From assembly GCF_003732425.1 (NCBI RefSeq), contig NZ_MOBX01000002.1:1-64000 (forward strand): a DNA stretch of 64,000 bases, read 5' to 3'. Below are positions 1-10,778 of this stretch, piece after piece. The position numbers and the translations under genes were made by a program. The DNA is from Pseudomonas fluorescens. Its GTDB lineage: Bacteria; Pseudomonadota; Gammaproteobacteria; Pseudomonadales; Pseudomonadaceae. The notes below the pieces were generated by a model that saw nothing but the letters and a program-made list of their open reading frames with translations, was not told where the DNA came from and searched no databases. Every line of letters starts with the position of its first letter. The first letter of the stretch is position 1.

Positions 1-74
1 CGATGTCCCCGGTCTAATTTGTAAAGGATGTACCGGTCTCTACAGTGAGGGGCTTTTGATCTTGATCTCAAAAT

Positions 75-1700
75 TTACAGGCTGAACCGCCCAACCATGT
101 TGTTCAGGTCCAGCGCCAGGCGCGACAGCTCGTTACTCGCCGCACTGGTCTGATTCGCCCCCGTCGCCGATTGCACCGACAGATCGCGGATGTTGACCAG
201 ATTGCGATCCACTTCCCGCGCCACTTGCGCTTGCTCTTCGGCGGCGCTGGCGATCACCAGGTTGCGCTCGTTGATCTCGACGATGGCGGTGTTGATGGTG
301 TCCAGCGACATGCCGGCACCCCGAGCAATGTTCAGCGTCGACTCGGCACGCTCGGTGCTGTTGCGCATCGAATCCACGGCGTGTTCGGTGCCGCTCTGGA
401 TGCTGCCGATCATCCGCTCGATTTCGCTGGTCGACTGCTGAGTACGGTGCGCCAGGGCACGTACTTCGTCTGCAACCACTGCGAACCCACGACCGGCTTC
501 ACCGGCACGTGCCGCTTCAATCGCCGCGTTGAGCGCCAGCAGGTTAGTCTGATCGGCCAGACCCCGGATCACATCCAGCACCTTGCCGATATCGCGGGAT
601 TCGTTGGCCAGATCACCGATCAGGCTGGCAGTGCTCTGCACGTCGGCGCTCATGCGTTCGATGGCGCTGACGGTTTCCTGCACCAGATCACGACCGTCGC
701 CCGCCGAGGTGGTGGCGTTCTTCGAGGCTTCGGAAGTGCTCACCGCGTTGCGTGCGACTTCTTCCACGGCGCTGGTCATTTCGTTGACCGCCGTGGCCGC
801 CTGTTCGATTTCGTTGTTCTGCTGGGTCAGGCCACGGGCGCTTTCGTCGGTGACGCTGTTCAGCTCTTCAGCCGCCGAAGCCAACTGAGTGGCCGAGCCG
901 GAAATGCGCTGCAGGGTGTCACGCAGCTTCGATTGCATCTTCGCCATTGCTGCCAGCAAGCGTCCGGCCTCGTCGCTGCCGTCAACGTGGATCGGCTGGG
1001 TCAGGTTGCCTTCGGCGATGGTTTCCGCAGCGTCCAGTGCTTCGGAAATCGGCTTGGTGATGCTGACGGTCAGCAGCCAGGCGAAGAGAAACGTCAGGCC
1101 AGTGGCTATCACCAGCAACGTGACCACAAGGTTGAAAGACATCGCAAACTGATCGCTCGCGCCTTTATCTGTCTCGGCGATTTGCTGAGTGTTGATCTCC
1201 AGCAAGCGCGCCAGGGCGGTGTTCACCGCTTCCGAGTTGCTCAGCAAATCCGCGTTGAGCATCTGCCGCAGTTCATCGATCTGATTGTTGCGCGACAGGG
1301 TTTTCATCCGGTCTTCGAGTTGACGGTACTGCCCCAGGAGCTGCACGTATTGGTCGTAGGCCGCACGCTCTTGCGGGCCATCGATCAGGGGTTCGTAGGC
1401 ACGCTGGGCGTCGGCAATCTGCCGATTGCGCAAATCGAACAGCTCGATGGTTTTCTGCTGCACGTCCGGTTCACGGTTGATCAGCAACCGGTACGACAAC
1501 ACCCGCAGGCGCAGCGTCAATTGAGTGAATTCATCGAGGGCTTTGATCGACGGCACGCTTTCAGTAGCGATGTTTTCGCCAGCAGCGCGGATTTTGCTCA
1601 TCTGGTTCAGCGCGAACACGCCGAGAATCAGCATCAGGCCGCCGATCAGGGCAAAGCCGGTAAACGCCCGTGGGGCGATATTCATATTGCGAAGGGACAT
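75..1700 (-). CDS. Methyl-accepting chemotaxis protein, four-helix-bundle sensor type
   Basis: Transmembrane chemoreceptor that passes ligand binding to the CheA/CheW array. The 541-residue product has a first membrane helix near residues 8-28, a mostly helical periplasmic region of about 150 residues of the 4HB_MCP kind, a second membrane helix near 185-207 ([19 protein letters not shown]), a HAMP domain, and a long cytoplasmic coiled coil with the conserved hairpin tip ([20 protein letters not shown]). The start [11 protein letters not shown] is chosen because an upstream extension adds ten unlikely residues; MNIAPRAF five codons later is also possible. A good sigma-28 promoter lies upstream on this strand. 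The gene is divergent from the coiled-coil/zapA-like pair. The ligand cannot be told from the sequence. Confidence 0.93.
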   Translation of the reverse strand: MSLRNMNIAPRAFTGFALIGGLMLILGVFALNQMSKIRAAGENIATESVPSIKALDEFTQLTLRLRVLSYRLLINREPDVQQKTIELFDLRNRQIADAQRAYEPLIDGPQERAAYDQYVQLLGQYRQLEDRMKTLSRNNQIDELRQMLNADLLSNSEAVNTALARLLEINTQQIAETDKGASDQFAMSFNLVVTLLVIATGLTFLFAWLLTVSITKPISEALDAAETIAEGNLTQPIHVDGSDEAGRLLAAMAKMQSKLRDTLQRISGSATQLASAAEELNSVTDESARGLTQQNNEIEQAATAVNEMTSAVEEVARNAVSTSEASKNATTSAGDGRDLVQETVSAIERMSADVQSTASLIGDLANESRDIGKVLDVIRGLADQTNLLALNAAIEAARAGEAGRGFAVVADEVRALAHRTQQSTSEIERMIGSIQSGTEHAVDSMRNSTERAESTLNIARGAGMSLDTINTAIVEINERNLVIASAAEEQAQVAREVDRNLVNIRDLSVQSATGANQTSAASNELSRLALDLNNMVGRFSL

Positions 1701-1757
1701 GGACGGATACCAAGAGAGGGCCGCATCCATGCGGGCAGAGACTGCTGTATGGATGAC

Positions 1758-1784
1758 TTATCGGTCATACGACTTAAGTCTTGA
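1758..1784 (-). promoter_or_regulatory. Probable FliA (sigma-28) promoter of the chemoreceptor gene
   Basis: Read on the minus strand the site is TCAAGACT, an 11-base spacer, then ACCGATAA. This is close to the flagellar sigma-28 consensus (TAAAGTTT-N11-GCCGATAA) with correct spacing, and it ends about 57 bases before the chosen start. It fits co-expression of the receptor with flagellar genes. Confidence 0.6.
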
Positions 1785-1978
1785 GGCAGTGTGCGTATTT
1801 GTCGCAGAAAGGCCTGGGCGACGAAGTGCAGGAACCAGATCGGCAGATCACAGTCTTTAAAACTCGCGAGAACGGTCGGCCACCAGGAAAATCAAGGCTT
1901 TGCGCCGGTTTATCCCTGGCATCCGTGATGACTTTTCTTTATCGTACGCGCCCTTTGAAAAACGCTTGGAAGATCAAA

Positions 1979-2209
1979 ATGTTGGAAGCATCCCTCAGCC
2001 AATTGGAACAGCTCGTCAGCGACCTGGTGCAACAGAACCAGACCCTCGCGCAAACCAACCAGACCCTGTCCACGGAACTGGCCCAGGCCAAGGATGAAAA
2101 CGAAAGCCTGCAACTGAACCTGATGGAGCAGGAAGAAAAGCACGGCGCCACCGCTGCACGCATTCAAGCTCTGGTTGATCGCGTCAACGCAGGTCCTGTC
2201 AGCGCATGA
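1979..2209 (+). CDS. Small coiled-coil protein, ZapB/TIGR02449-like
   Basis: A 76-residue acidic, almost entirely helical protein. It is rich in Leu, Gln and Glu with heptad spacing (MLEASLSQLEQLVSDLVQQNQTL and onward) and has no membrane segment or enzyme motif. The ATG at 1979 is chosen because the coiled coil begins there; the longer upstream reading is composition-poor. It overlaps the next gene by four bases (ATGA), so the two are very likely co-translated. In gammaproteobacteria a short coiled-coil protein commonly precedes zapA, which supports a cell-division or scaffold role by analogy only. I infer a partner of the ZapA-like protein. Confidence 0.75.
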   Translation: MLEASLSQLEQLVSDLVQQNQTLAQTNQTLSTELAQAKDENESLQLNLMEQEEKHGATAARIQALVDRVNAGPVSA

Positions 2210-2508
2210 ACCACCACACAGCAGGGGTAAAAGTCGTCTCCATTCTCGGGGAGGACTATTCGATCAAGGCACCGGCCGGGGAAGAACAGACCCTGCTGGA
2301 CGCGGCCATGATGCTCAAGGCAGCGCTGGAAGACACCAAGCGCAAATACCCGACACTTATCGGTGACCGCTTGCTGGTACTGGCGGCGATGAATCTGTGC
2401 TCGCAGCAGATCGAAATGAAGAAGCAACACCAGGAAGAACTCGACCGTTACCAAGAGCAAGTCAGCGCCACGGTCGACACCATCGCCAAGACCATCAACC
2501 AGGGTTAA
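2206..2508 (+). CDS. ZapA-like cell division protein (probable paralogue)
   Basis: A 100-residue protein with the ZapA layout: a short N-terminal beta-rich head (VKVVSILGEDYSIKAPAGEE), the helix with the typical DRLLVLAAMNLCSQ stretch, and a C-terminal coiled coil. ZapA proteins bind FtsZ and bundle its filaments at the Z-ring. The neighbourhood is not the usual one for zapA in Pseudomonas, which from memory is followed by 6S RNA and a 5-formyltetrahydrofolate cyclo-ligase gene. Here a chemoreceptor follows after about 100 bases, too little room for 6S RNA. I therefore read this as a second ZapA-type gene whose role may not be division. Confidence 0.75.
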   Translation: MNHHTAGVKVVSILGEDYSIKAPAGEEQTLLDAAMMLKAALEDTKRKYPTLIGDRLLVLAAMNLCSQQIEMKKQHQEELDRYQEQVSATVDTIAKTINQG

Positions 2509-2547
2509 TGGAGATGCGCACAACCAAAGAATAGATTGTCGAATTGT

Positions 2548-2557
2548 TTGTATACAA
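2548..2557. promoter_or_regulatory. TTGTATACAA palindrome before the second chemoreceptor gene
   Basis: A perfect ten-base palindrome 51 bases upstream of the chemoreceptor ATG. It also contains a TATACA that could serve as a -10 box with TTGTCG upstream. The shape (TNGTNNNACNA-like half sites) resembles operators of FadR-subfamily GntR regulators. The regulator is unknown. Confidence 0.4.
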
Positions 2558-2607
2558 TCGGCACGGCTGTTGCATTGTTTCGGCCACTTATTCTTTGGGG
2601 GTGCTCC

Positions 2608-4545
2608 ATGCAGTTGTGGCGACGCAGTATTCAATGGCAGCTGATTCTCAGCATGGGCACGGCCCTGCTGGTCAGTATCCTGATCGTGGTTGGCATTTAT
2701 ACCCTGGTGGTCAACCGCCTCGCCCAGAGCTATCTGGTCGAACAAGCCCTGCCGTCGAGCATTGAAGCGACGCGCAACGATATCGAACGCATCCTCGTGC
2801 AACCGCTGACGGCGGCCAAGGACATCGCCAGCAACACCATGGTGCGTGACTGGCTCGCCACTGGCGAAGACAGCAGCAAAACAGCGGGCTTCGCGCAGTA
2901 TCTGGAAGGCATCCGCGCCGAACATAAAGCCTTCACTGCTTTGATCATCGGCACTGAATCCAATCACTACATCACCGAAAAAGGCCTGGACCGCACCCTC
3001 AGTCGCGCCAAACAGGCCGATGCCTGGTTCTATTCCTTCCTCGACAGCAATCAACCGCGCACCCTCAATATCGACAACGACGGGGCGACCGGAGAATTGG
3101 CGCTGTTCATCGATTTGAAGGTCGAGCAAGCCGGCAAAGTGGTCGGCGTGGCCGGACTTGGTTTGAGCATGAAAGAGCTGTCGGAGCTGATTCACAACTT
3201 CAGCTTTGGTGAGCGCGGCAAGGTCTATCTCGTGCGTTCCGACGGTTTGATCCAGGTGCATCCCGAGGCGCAGTTCAGCGGTAAACGCACGCTTACGGAG
3301 CAGATTGGTGCTTCAGCCGCGCAGGCGCTCATGGGGCAAAAAACTGCCATCAGCAGTAACTTCCAAAGGGATGGCGAAGACTTCCTCGCCTTCAGTCTGC
3401 CATTGCGTGATTTGGGCTGGACGTTGGTGGCCGAAGTGCCGCAATCGCAGATCTATGCCGAAGCCCGTAAAGCGATGTGGATGAGTGGCGGCATCGGTCT
3501 GGCGGTGGCGCTGGTGTGCCTCGCCTTGGTGGTGTGGCTGGCACAAGGTTTGGTGCGGCCGATTCGCCAAGTAACAGCCGCACTGGTAGCAATCGGTAGC
3601 GGTGGGGGAGATTTGACCCACCGGTTAGATTCCAGCCGCGCTGATGAGCTGGGTGACCTCGCTCGCGGCTTCAACCGTTTCCTCGACAGTCAACGCGGGA
3701 TGATCGGCGAAGTGCTGACCACCAGCGAGCGTCTGCGCACGGCCGTAGGGCAAGTGGCGAAAGTGGTGGAGAACACCGCCGAACGTTCTGGCCGTCAGCA
3801 GGAAATGACCGACATGGTTGCGACCGCCGTGCACGAAATGGGCCTGACCGTGCAGGAGATTGCGCAGAACGCTGGTAACGCGGCGCTGGCCTCGCAAACT
3901 GCGCGGGATGAAGCGATGCTGGCGCGGGAAGTGGTTGGCGGCTCGATCAAGCATATTGAAAGCATGTCCGATGAGATTGGCGTCGCGGCGGGGGCAGTCG
4001 GGGAGCTGGCGCATCAAGTGGCTTCTATTGATTCGGTGCTGGCGGTGATTCGCGGCGTGTCCGAGCAGACCAACCTGTTGGCGCTCAATGCCGCCATCGA
4101 AGCGGCGCGGGCCGGGGATATGGGGCGCGGTTTCGCCGTCGTCGCCGATGAAGTACGCACTTTGGCGCGCCGCACGCAGGCATCTACCGATGAAATCCAG
4201 CAGATGATTGGCAGCCTCAAGCAGGGCGCTGAGAACGCCGTATCGTCGATGCGCACCGGGCAGGCGGCGACCGGCACCGGGGTTGAGTCGAGCCAGCGTA
4301 CCGGCGCGTCGTTGACGGCGATTACCGGGCAGGTCGAGCGCATCAGCGATATGAACCATCAGGTGGCGACGGCGACCGAAGAGCAGTCGGCGGTCACTGA
4401 AGAAATCAATCGCAACGTGCAGGGTATTTCCGATCTGGCGCGGGCGACGGCGGGAGAGGTCAGGGCTTGTCGCGAAGACTGCCAGATGTTGCAGAAGCTG
4501 GCGGATGATCTGGCGCGGCAGATGGGTGGGTTCAAACTGTCCTGA
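2608..4545 (+). CDS. Methyl-accepting chemotaxis protein with large periplasmic (dCache-type) sensor, McpH-like
   Basis: A 645-residue chemoreceptor. It has a membrane helix at about residues 13-33, a periplasmic region of about 250 residues consistent with a double Cache ligand-binding domain, a second membrane helix near 288-310, a HAMP domain ([20 protein letters not shown]) and the cytoplasmic signalling coiled coil with [20 protein letters not shown]. The start [10 protein letters not shown] is chosen because a GGGG-rich ribosome site precedes it and the membrane helix then begins normally; an upstream reading adds 24 residues. From memory it resembles the P. putida purine receptor McpH, which also lies near another receptor gene, but this rests on recall. 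The TTGTATACAA site upstream suggests metabolite-dependent control. Confidence 0.92.
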   Translation: MQLWRRSIQWQLILSMGTALLVSILIVVGIYTLVVNRLAQSYLVEQALPSSIEATRNDIERILVQPLTAAKDIASNTMVRDWLATGEDSSKTAGFAQYLEGIRAEHKAFTALIIGTESNHYITEKGLDRTLSRAKQADAWFYSFLDSNQPRTLNIDNDGATGELALFIDLKVEQAGKVVGVAGLGLSMKELSELIHNFSFGERGKVYLVRSDGLIQVHPEAQFSGKRTLTEQIGASAAQALMGQKTAISSNFQRDGEDFLAFSLPLRDLGWTLVAEVPQSQIYAEARKAMWMSGGIGLAVALVCLALVVWLAQGLVRPIRQVTAALVAIGSGGGDLTHRLDSSRADELGDLARGFNRFLDSQRGMIGEVLTTSERLRTAVGQVAKVVENTAERSGRQQEMTDMVATAVHEMGLTVQEIAQNAGNAALASQTARDEAMLAREVVGGSIKHIESMSDEIGVAAGAVGELAHQVASIDSVLAVIRGVSEQTNLLALNAAIEAARAGDMGRGFAVVADEVRTLARRTQASTDEIQQMIGSLKQGAENAVSSMRTGQAATGTGVESSQRTGASLTAITGQVERISDMNHQVATATEEQSAVTEEINRNVQGISDLARATAGEVRACREDCQMLQKLADDLARQMGGFKLS

Positions 4546-4571
4546 CAGGTATGTTGTTTGAACTGACGCCT

Positions 4572-4661
4572 TCGCGAGCAGGCTCGCTCCCACATTGGGT
4601 CCGGTGTGTCCACAAACCCTGTGAACAACACAAAACCCTGTGGGAGCGAGTCTGCTCGCGA
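4572..4661. repeat. REP pair, family A, reversed arrangement
   Basis: Two inverted copies of the family A REP (GTGGGAGCGAG...CTCGCGA): the first on the minus strand at 4572-4593, the second on the plus strand at 4640-4661 with one base changed (GAGTCTGCTC). The GTGG ends face each other, unlike the other family A pairs in the window. It lies between the convergent 3' ends of the chemoreceptor and acyl-CoA dehydrogenase genes. Confidence 0.85.
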
Positions 4662-4691
4662 TTGGATTTCAGCCGCTAAAGATATCCTGGA

Positions 4692-6494
4692 TCAGAACCA
4701 CTCATCCCGCATCGCCAGGCACGTATCATCCCGCGTCTCCAGCAACGCCAGTTCATGGTGGCAGCCCGGCACTTCCCATGTCAGGAAATACCGCGCCGCC
4801 TGCAACTTGCCTTTATAGAAGTCAGCATCCGCCGCATTACCCTTGGCCAGCCCTTCCTCGGCACGAGTCGCCTGCTCCAGCCAGCGCCAGCCAATCACCG
4901 TGTGCCCGAACACCTTCAGGTACAACGCCGAGTTCGCCAGACTGCTGTTGACCTTGCCCTGCGCCAGATCGGTCAACAAACCGATGGTCACCGTTTGCAG
5001 GCGCGCCACCAGTTTTTCCAGCGGCTCACGCAGTGCGGTCAGCGATTCGTACGCCGTCGCGCGTTCAGCGGTGTTGGCGATCAGGCGAATCAGTTGTTTG
5101 AGCCCCGCGCCACCGTTCTGCGCCAGTTTGCGCCCGAGCAAATCCAGCGACTGAATGCCGTGAGTGCCTTCGTGAATCGGATTCAAGCGGTTGTCGCGGT
5201 AATACTGCTCCACCGGGTACTCGCGGGTATAACCGTGGCCGCCAAGAATCTGGATCGCCAGTTCGTTGGCCTTCAGGCAAAACTCCGACGGCCAGGATTT
5301 GACGATCGGCGTGAGCAGGTCCAGCAGTTCGTGTGCTTGCTTGCGTTCGGCTTCGGTTTCAAGCGTGGTGGTGTCATCGAACAAACGTGCGGCGTACAGG
5401 CCGAGGTCAAATGCCCCTTCGACGTAGGATTTCTGCGTCAGCAACATGCGTCTTACATCGGCGTGCTGAATGATCGCCACCGGCGCGGTGGTCGGGTCTT
5501 TGCTGTCCGGCACCCGGCCTTGCGGCCGCTCGCGGGCGTACTCCAGCGAATACAGGTAACCGGCATAACCGAGCATCACCGCGCCCATGCCGACACCGAT
5601 CCGCGCCTCGTTCATCATCTGGAACATGTAGCTCAGACCGTGATGCGGCTTGCCCACCAGATAACCGACACACTCACCGTTATCGCCGAAGTTCAGCGCA
5701 GTGGAGGTTGTGCCGCGCCAGCCCATCTTGTGAAACAACCCAGCCAGCAGCACGTCGTTACGCTGGCCGAGGCTGCCGTCATCGTTGACCAGAAACTTCG
5801 GCACGATGAACAGCGAAATACCTTTCACCCCCGGCGGAGCGTCCGGCAGCTTGGCCAGGACCATGTGCACGATGTTTTCCGACAGCGGATGATCGCCGCC
5901 GGAAATGAAGATCTTGTTGCCCTTCAGGCGATAAGTGCCGTCGGACGCCGGCTCTGCGCGCGTACGAATATCCGACAGCGATGAACCGGCGTGGGGTTCG
6001 GTCAACGCCATGGTGCCGAAGAAGCGGCCATCGATCATCGGCTGCAGGAAGCGCTGTTTTTGCTCGTCAGTGCCGAAGCTCTCGATCAGGTTGGCCGCGC
6101 CCATGGTCAAGAACGGGTACGAAGTAGAAGCAGCGTTGGCCGACTGGAAATGGGCGAAGCAGGCTTGCGACAGCAATGTAGGAAGTTGCATGCCACCGGC
6201 GTCGAAACTTCTCGCGGCGTTGAGGAATCCGGCTTCAAGGAAAGCATCCACCGCCGGTTTCACTTCAGGAATCAGAATCGCCTGACCGTCCTCGTAGCGC
6301 GGTTCGTTCTCGTCGCCTTTGCGGTTGTGCGGCGCAAAGTACTTCTCGGCGATGCTGCGCGCGGTGCCAATGGCGGCGTCGAAAGTCTCGCGGTTGTGCT
6401 CGGCAAAGCGCTCACGCCGGGTCAGGCCCTCGGCATCAAGGACTTCATACAGCTCGAAAGCCAGATTGCGGGAACTGAGCAGCGTCTCGGACAT
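4692..6494 (-). CDS. Acyl-CoA dehydrogenase, DmdC/FadE-like long form
   Basis: FAD-dependent alpha,beta-dehydrogenation of an acyl-CoA. The 600-residue product has the acyl-CoA dehydrogenase N-terminal, middle and C-terminal domains plus an extra C-terminal region. This is the size of the group that includes 3-methylmercaptopropionyl-CoA dehydrogenase DmdC. Visible motifs are MALTEPHAGSSLSDIRTRAE (flavin/substrate loop of the middle domain) and LNPIHEGTHGIQSLDLLGRK, whose Glu is expected to be the catalytic base. No other beta-oxidation gene is adjacent, so the chain-length or sulfur substrate cannot be named. REP pairs bound it on both sides, so it is probably transcribed alone. Confidence 0.92.
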   Translation of the reverse strand: MSETLLSSRNLAFELYEVLDAEGLTRRERFAEHNRETFDAAIGTARSIAEKYFAPHNRKGDENEPRYEDGQAILIPEVKPAVDAFLEAGFLNAARSFDAGGMQLPTLLSQACFAHFQSANAASTSYPFLTMGAANLIESFGTDEQKQRFLQPMIDGRFFGTMALTEPHAGSSLSDIRTRAEPASDGTYRLKGNKIFISGGDHPLSENIVHMVLAKLPDAPPGVKGISLFIVPKFLVNDDGSLGQRNDVLLAGLFHKMGWRGTTSTALNFGDNGECVGYLVGKPHHGLSYMFQMMNEARIGVGMGAVMLGYAGYLYSLEYARERPQGRVPDSKDPTTAPVAIIQHADVRRMLLTQKSYVEGAFDLGLYAARLFDDTTTLETEAERKQAHELLDLLTPIVKSWPSEFCLKANELAIQILGGHGYTREYPVEQYYRDNRLNPIHEGTHGIQSLDLLGRKLAQNGGAGLKQLIRLIANTAERATAYESLTALREPLEKLVARLQTVTIGLLTDLAQGKVNSSLANSALYLKVFGHTVIGWRWLEQATRAEEGLAKGNAADADFYKGKLQAARYFLTWEVPGCHHELALLETRDDTCLAMRDEWF

Positions 6495-6615
6495 GGCGGC
6501 CTACCTGAAATTGGGGTTGGGCCGAGTCTAGGCGTGCGGATAAAGGCTGAACAGGATGATTGATGGGCGTGATGTTGGGCCAGAGCGCCGACTTAACAGA
6601 CACCCCATAACAACT

Positions 6616-6703
6616 GTGGGAGCGAGCCTGCTCGCGAAAGCGGTAAGTCAGGCAACATTGATGTCGACTGACACTCCGTCTTCGCGAGCAGGCTCGCTCC
6701 CAC
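6616..6703. repeat. REP pair, family A
   Basis: Plus-strand copy starting GTGGGAGCGAGCC at 6616 and minus-strand copy ending CTCGCTCCCAC at 6703, separated by about 40 bases that include a looser inverted tract. It sits between the 5' end of the acyl-CoA dehydrogenase gene and the 3' end of putA, the only evident content of this 258-base gap. Confidence 0.85.
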
Positions 6704-6752
6704 ATGATATTTCGTACCGGGCGGCCATTGCGGCGGCCCGGTTTATCGGGTG

Positions 6753-9700
6753 TTAACCGATCGTCATCAAGCTCGCATTACCACCCGCCGCAGCCGTGTT
6801 AACACTCAACGCCCGCTCAATCACCAGACGTTCCAGCGCAATGTTGGTCTCGCCCTGGGACAAGCCCTGAACCCCAACGATCGCGCCGGCACGCTTGGCA
6901 ATCTGCTGGCAAACGCCGCGCAACTGATCGGAATGGCCGTGATGCAGAACCGCATCAAACACCACGTCGTCTTTATTCCAGTCGGAAACCAGCTTGATCC
7001 GCGCCTGAATCTCCTTCGGCAGGCGTGCGAACAAGGCCTTGCTGATGTCGGATTCCGGCCACACCGCCGAACCACCTACCGCCAATACCGCCGCCAATTG
7101 CGTCAGCAGATCACCTTCAACGTCCGCCAGGCACAGCACGTGTTCGCGCGGCAGGATGGCGTAGCTGTTCTTCTCACCGGTCGGACCGGCCAGCACGCGG
7201 GTGATACCGCTTTGCGATTGCGCAGCGTATTGCGCGCAGAGGGTGCTCAGGTCTGCGTATTTGTTGCTGTCAGCCCAGGCTTTCAGCGCGGTCAGCGGTT
7301 TGCTCATGGCATCGCGCAGACGAACATCCGGGGCCACGGCAGCATCACCGCGAGCGAAGGATTGTTCGATGGCGTCAGTAGGGCGCGTCGACAGCAAGCG
7401 GTACAGGTACAGCGGGCCACCGGCTTTCGGGCCAGTACCCGACAGGCCTTCGCCGCCGAACGGCTGCACGCCGACCACGGCACCGACGATGTTGCGGTTG
7501 ACGTAGACGTTACCGGCATTGACGTTGTCGATCACCTTGGCGATGGTCTCGTCGATGCGCGTGTGCACACCCAGTGTCAGGCCATAACCGGAAGCGTTGA
7601 TCTGGCCGATCAACTGATCGATCTCTTTGCGCTTGTAGCGAACCACGTGCAGCACCGGACCGAAGATCTCGCGTTGCAGCTCGTCGAAGCTTTCCAGTTC
7701 GATCAGCGTCGGCATGACGAAGGTGCCGCGTTTGACTTCTTCGGTGTCGGCGATAGCGACCTGGTAGACGTTGCGACCTTTGTCGCGCATGCCCTGGATG
7801 TGCTTGTCGATGCCAGCCTTGGCTTCGGCGTCGATCACCGGGCCGATGTCCACGGACAGACGCTCAGGGTTGCCGAGACGGCTTTCGGCCATGGCACCTT
7901 TGAGCATTTCGATGACGCGATCGGCGGAATCTTCCTGCAGACACAGTACCCGCAGCGCCGAGCAGCGCTGACCGGCGCTGTCGAAAGCCGAGGACACCAC
8001 GTCGATCACAACTTGTTCGGTCAGTGCCGAAGAGTCGACGATCATTGCGTTCTGGCCACCGGTTTCGGCGATCAGCGGAATCGGACGGCCCTGGTTGTCG
8101 AGGCGACCGGCAATGTTGCGTTGCAGCAGGCGCGCAACTTCGGTGGAACCGGTGAACATCACGCCTTTGACGCGCTCATCGCCAACCAGACCTGCGCCGA
8201 CAGTTTCACCGCGCCCCGGTAGCAGTTGCAGCACGCCTTCCGGGATGCCGGCCTCAAGCATCAGGCGCACAGCCTGAGCAGCCACCAGCGGGGTTTGTTC
8301 GGCCGGTTTGGCCAGTACCGGGTTACCGGCAGCCAGTGCGGCAGCGACTTGGCCACTGAAGATCGCCAGCGGGAAGTTCCACGGGCTGATGCACACGACC
8401 GGGCCCAGTGGGCGGTGGGCGTCGTTGCTGAAATCGTTGCGTGCCTGCACCGCGTAATAACGCAGGAAGTCGACCGCTTCGCGGACTTCGGCGATGGCGT
8501 TGGCGAAGGTCTTGCCGGCTTCGCGAGCCAACAGGCCCATCAGCGGCTGGATCTCGCCTTCCATCAAATCAGCGGCACGTTCCAGAATCGCCGCACGCTC
8601 GGCGGGCGGGGTGGCCTGCCAGATCGGTGCGGCGTTCAATGCGCATTGAATGGCGTTGTCGACGTCTTCGACGGTGGCTTCTTGAACATGACCGACTACA
8701 TCACGGTGATCAGCCGGGTTCAGAACAGCTGCCGGCGTTTCCTTGCTGGAGGCGCAACCGAGCATCGGCGCGGCTTTCCAGTCGTTGTGCGCAGTGGCGA
8801 GCAAGGCGCAGGACAGCGAAGCCAGACGATGTTCGTTGGCCATGTCGATGCCGCTGGAGTTGGCGCGCTCGGAACCATACAGATCACGCGGCAGCGGAAT
8901 GCGCGGGTGCGGCAGGCCGAACCCACCTTCCACGGTCGCCATCTGTTCGATCTGCGCCACCGGATCGGCCACCAGCTCCTGAATCGAAATCGACTGGTCG
9001 GCGATGCGGTTGACGAACGAGGTGTTCGCGCCGTTTTCCAGCAGGCGACGTACGAGGTACGCCAGCAGGGTTTCATGAGTACCGACCGGTGCGTACACGC
9101 GGCACGGACGGTTCAGCTTGCCCTCGGAAACCTTGCCTACAACTTGTTCGTAAAGCGGCTCACCCATGCCGTGCAGGCACTGGAATTCGTACTGGCCCGG
9201 GTAATAGTTCTGACCGGCAATGTGGTAAATGGCCGACAGGGTGTGGGCGTTGTGCGTGGCGAACTGCGGGTAGATGACTTCCGGCACCGACAGCAGTTTG
9301 CGTGCGCAAGCGATGTAGGAAACGTCGGTGTACACCTTGCGGGTGTAAACCGGATAGCCTTCCAGGCCTTCGACCTGAGCGCGTTTGATTTCGCTGTCCC
9401 AGTACGCGCCTTTTACCAGGCGGATCATCAGGCGATGACGGCTGCGACGGGCCAGATCGATCACGTAATCGATCACGTACGGGCAACGCTTCTGGTACGC
9501 CTGGATAACGAAACCGATGCCGTTCCAGCCGGTCAGTTGCGGCTCGAAGCACAGGCGCTCCAGCAGATCCAGTGACAGTTCGAGGCGGTCGGCTTCTTCG
9601 GCGTCGATGTTCAGACCGATATCGTATTGCTTGGCCAGCAGGGTCAGCGACAGCAGACGCGGGTACAGCTCGTCCATCACGCGCTCGTACTGCGCACGGC

Positions 9701-10706
9701 TGTAACGCGGGTGCAGTGCCGACAGCTTGATGGAGATGCCCGGGCCTTCATAAATCCCACGGCCGTGGGAGGCTTTGCCGATCGAGTGAATGGCTTGTTC
9801 GTACGACGCCAGGTACTTCTGCGCGTCGTGCTCGGTCAGTGCCGCTTCGCCGAGCATGTCGTAGGAATAGCGGAAACCCTTGGCTTCGAACTTGCTCGCG
9901 TTGGCCAGTGCTTCGGCGATGGTTTCGCCGGTGACGAACTGCTCGCCCATCAGGCGCATGGCCATGTCGACGCCCTTGCGGATCATCGGCTCACCGCTCT
10001 TGCCGATGATGCGGCTCAGCGAAGAAGTCAGGCCGGCTTCGTTATGGGTGGACACCAGCTTGCCGGTCAGCAGCAGACCCCAAGTGGCGGCGTTGACGAA
10101 CAGCGAAGGGCTGTTGCCCAAATGCGGATGCCAGTTGCCGGTGCTGATCTTGTCGCGGATCAGGGCGTCACGAGTGCCCTTGTCCGGGATACGCAGCAGC
10201 GCTTCGGCCAGGCACATCAGAGCCACGCCTTCCTGGGACGACAGGGAAAATTCCTGCAGCAGACCCTGAACAATGCCTGCACGACCGCCAGCACTTTTCT
10301 GGTTACGCAGTTTTTCCGCGATGGAAGCGGCGAGTTTGTTAGTGGCTTCAGCCATCGGGGCTGGCAGACGAGCCTGCTCAATCAGCATCGGCACCACTTC
10401 CGGCTCAGGGCGACGGTAAGCGGCGGTGATCGCAGCGCGCAGTACGGATTGCGGCAGGATGCTTTCGGCGAATTCGAGGAAGCATTGGTGGGCGTGATCG
10501 GTGTGGACTTCGCCCGCCTCATCGGCGTCCTTGGCGGTCAAACCGTTCAGCTCGGTCAGGGTTGCACCACCCTCGAGTTTTTCCAGGTAATTGAAAATTG
10601 CCTGCTTGATCAGCCAGTGCGGTGTGCGATCAATCGAGGTCGCGGCCGCCTTCAGGCGCTCGCGGGTCGGGTCATCAAGTTTGACCCCAAGGGTGGTGGT
10701 AGCCAT
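6753..10706 (-). CDS. putA: PutA, trifunctional proline dehydrogenase / P5C dehydrogenase / repressor
   Basis: Oxidises proline to glutamate in two steps and also represses the put genes. The 1317-residue product starts with a ribbon-helix-helix DNA-binding segment ([20 protein letters not shown], residues 1-47). A proline dehydrogenase barrel follows (about 180-570, with [15 protein letters not shown] and [16 protein letters not shown]), then the aldehyde dehydrogenase domain with catalytic Cys about residue 915 ([10 protein letters not shown]) and a C-terminal domain typical of long PutA. The start is placed at MATTTLG, twelve codons inside the open frame, because it gives the canonical RHH N-terminus. 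It is divergent from putP, and six GTTGCA motifs lie between them. The inner-membrane link comes from its use of quinone as electron acceptor. Confidence 0.98.
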   Translation of the reverse strand: MATTTLGVKLDDPTRERLKAAATSIDRTPHWLIKQAIFNYLEKLEGGATLTELNGLTAKDADEAGEVHTDHAHQCFLEFAESILPQSVLRAAITAAYRRPEPEVVPMLIEQARLPAPMAEATNKLAASIAEKLRNQKSAGGRAGIVQGLLQEFSLSSQEGVALMCLAEALLRIPDKGTRDALIRDKISTGNWHPHLGNSPSLFVNAATWGLLLTGKLVSTHNEAGLTSSLSRIIGKSGEPMIRKGVDMAMRLMGEQFVTGETIAEALANASKFEAKGFRYSYDMLGEAALTEHDAQKYLASYEQAIHSIGKASHGRGIYEGPGISIKLSALHPRYSRAQYERVMDELYPRLLSLTLLAKQYDIGLNIDAEEADRLELSLDLLERLCFEPQLTGWNGIGFVIQAYQKRCPYVIDYVIDLARRSRHRLMIRLVKGAYWDSEIKRAQVEGLEGYPVYTRKVYTDVSYIACARKLLSVPEVIYPQFATHNAHTLSAIYHIAGQNYYPGQYEFQCLHGMGEPLYEQVVGKVSEGKLNRPCRVYAPVGTHETLLAYLVRRLLENGANTSFVNRIADQSISIQELVADPVAQIEQMATVEGGFGLPHPRIPLPRDLYGSERANSSGIDMANEHRLASLSCALLATAHNDWKAAPMLGCASSKETPAAVLNPADHRDVVGHVQEATVEDVDNAIQCALNAAPIWQATPPAERAAILERAADLMEGEIQPLMGLLAREAGKTFANAIAEVREAVDFLRYYAVQARNDFSNDAHRPLGPVVCISPWNFPLAIFSGQVAAALAAGNPVLAKPAEQTPLVAAQAVRLMLEAGIPEGVLQLLPGRGETVGAGLVGDERVKGVMFTGSTEVARLLQRNIAGRLDNQGRPIPLIAETGGQNAMIVDSSALTEQVVIDVVSSAFDSAGQRCSALRVLCLQEDSADRVIEMLKGAMAESRLGNPERLSVDIGPVIDAEAKAGIDKHIQGMRDKGRNVYQVAIADTEEVKRGTFVMPTLIELESFDELQREIFGPVLHVVRYKRKEIDQLIGQINASGYGLTLGVHTRIDETIAKVIDNVNAGNVYVNRNIVGAVVGVQPFGGEGLSGTGPKAGGPLYLYRLLSTRPTDAIEQSFARGDAAVAPDVRLRDAMSKPLTALKAWADSNKYADLSTLCAQYAAQSQSGITRVLAGPTGEKNSYAILPREHVLCLADVEGDLLTQLAAVLAVGGSAVWPESDISKALFARLPKEIQARIKLVSDWNKDDVVFDAVLHHGHSDQLRGVCQQIAKRAGAIVGVQGLSQGETNIALERLVIERALSVNTAAAGGNASLMTIG

Positions 10707-10778
10707 ATTTTTATCCTCATGGTTGCCACAGTTGCGTGGCATCAGCTGGCGGCAAGATTAGCCGTGCGCTGAAAGAGG

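Noticed and set aside
1..74. Related blocks GTCCCCGGTCTAAT and GTACCGGTCTCTAC near the window edge, suggestive of the end of an insertion sequence
   Set aside because: Only 45 bases of context are visible and neither a transposase nor a target duplication can be seen, so it cannot be called.
171..1784. 537-codon plus-strand frame opposite the first chemoreceptor gene
   Set aside because: Antisense of a gene with all chemoreceptor motifs; the His/Gln/Arg-rich translation is typical of antisense in GC-rich genomes.
2209..2607. 6S RNA (ssrS) expected after zapA
   Set aside because: The gap between the zapA-like stop and the chemoreceptor start is about 100 bases, too short for 6S RNA of about 180 bases, and no matching fold is apparent.
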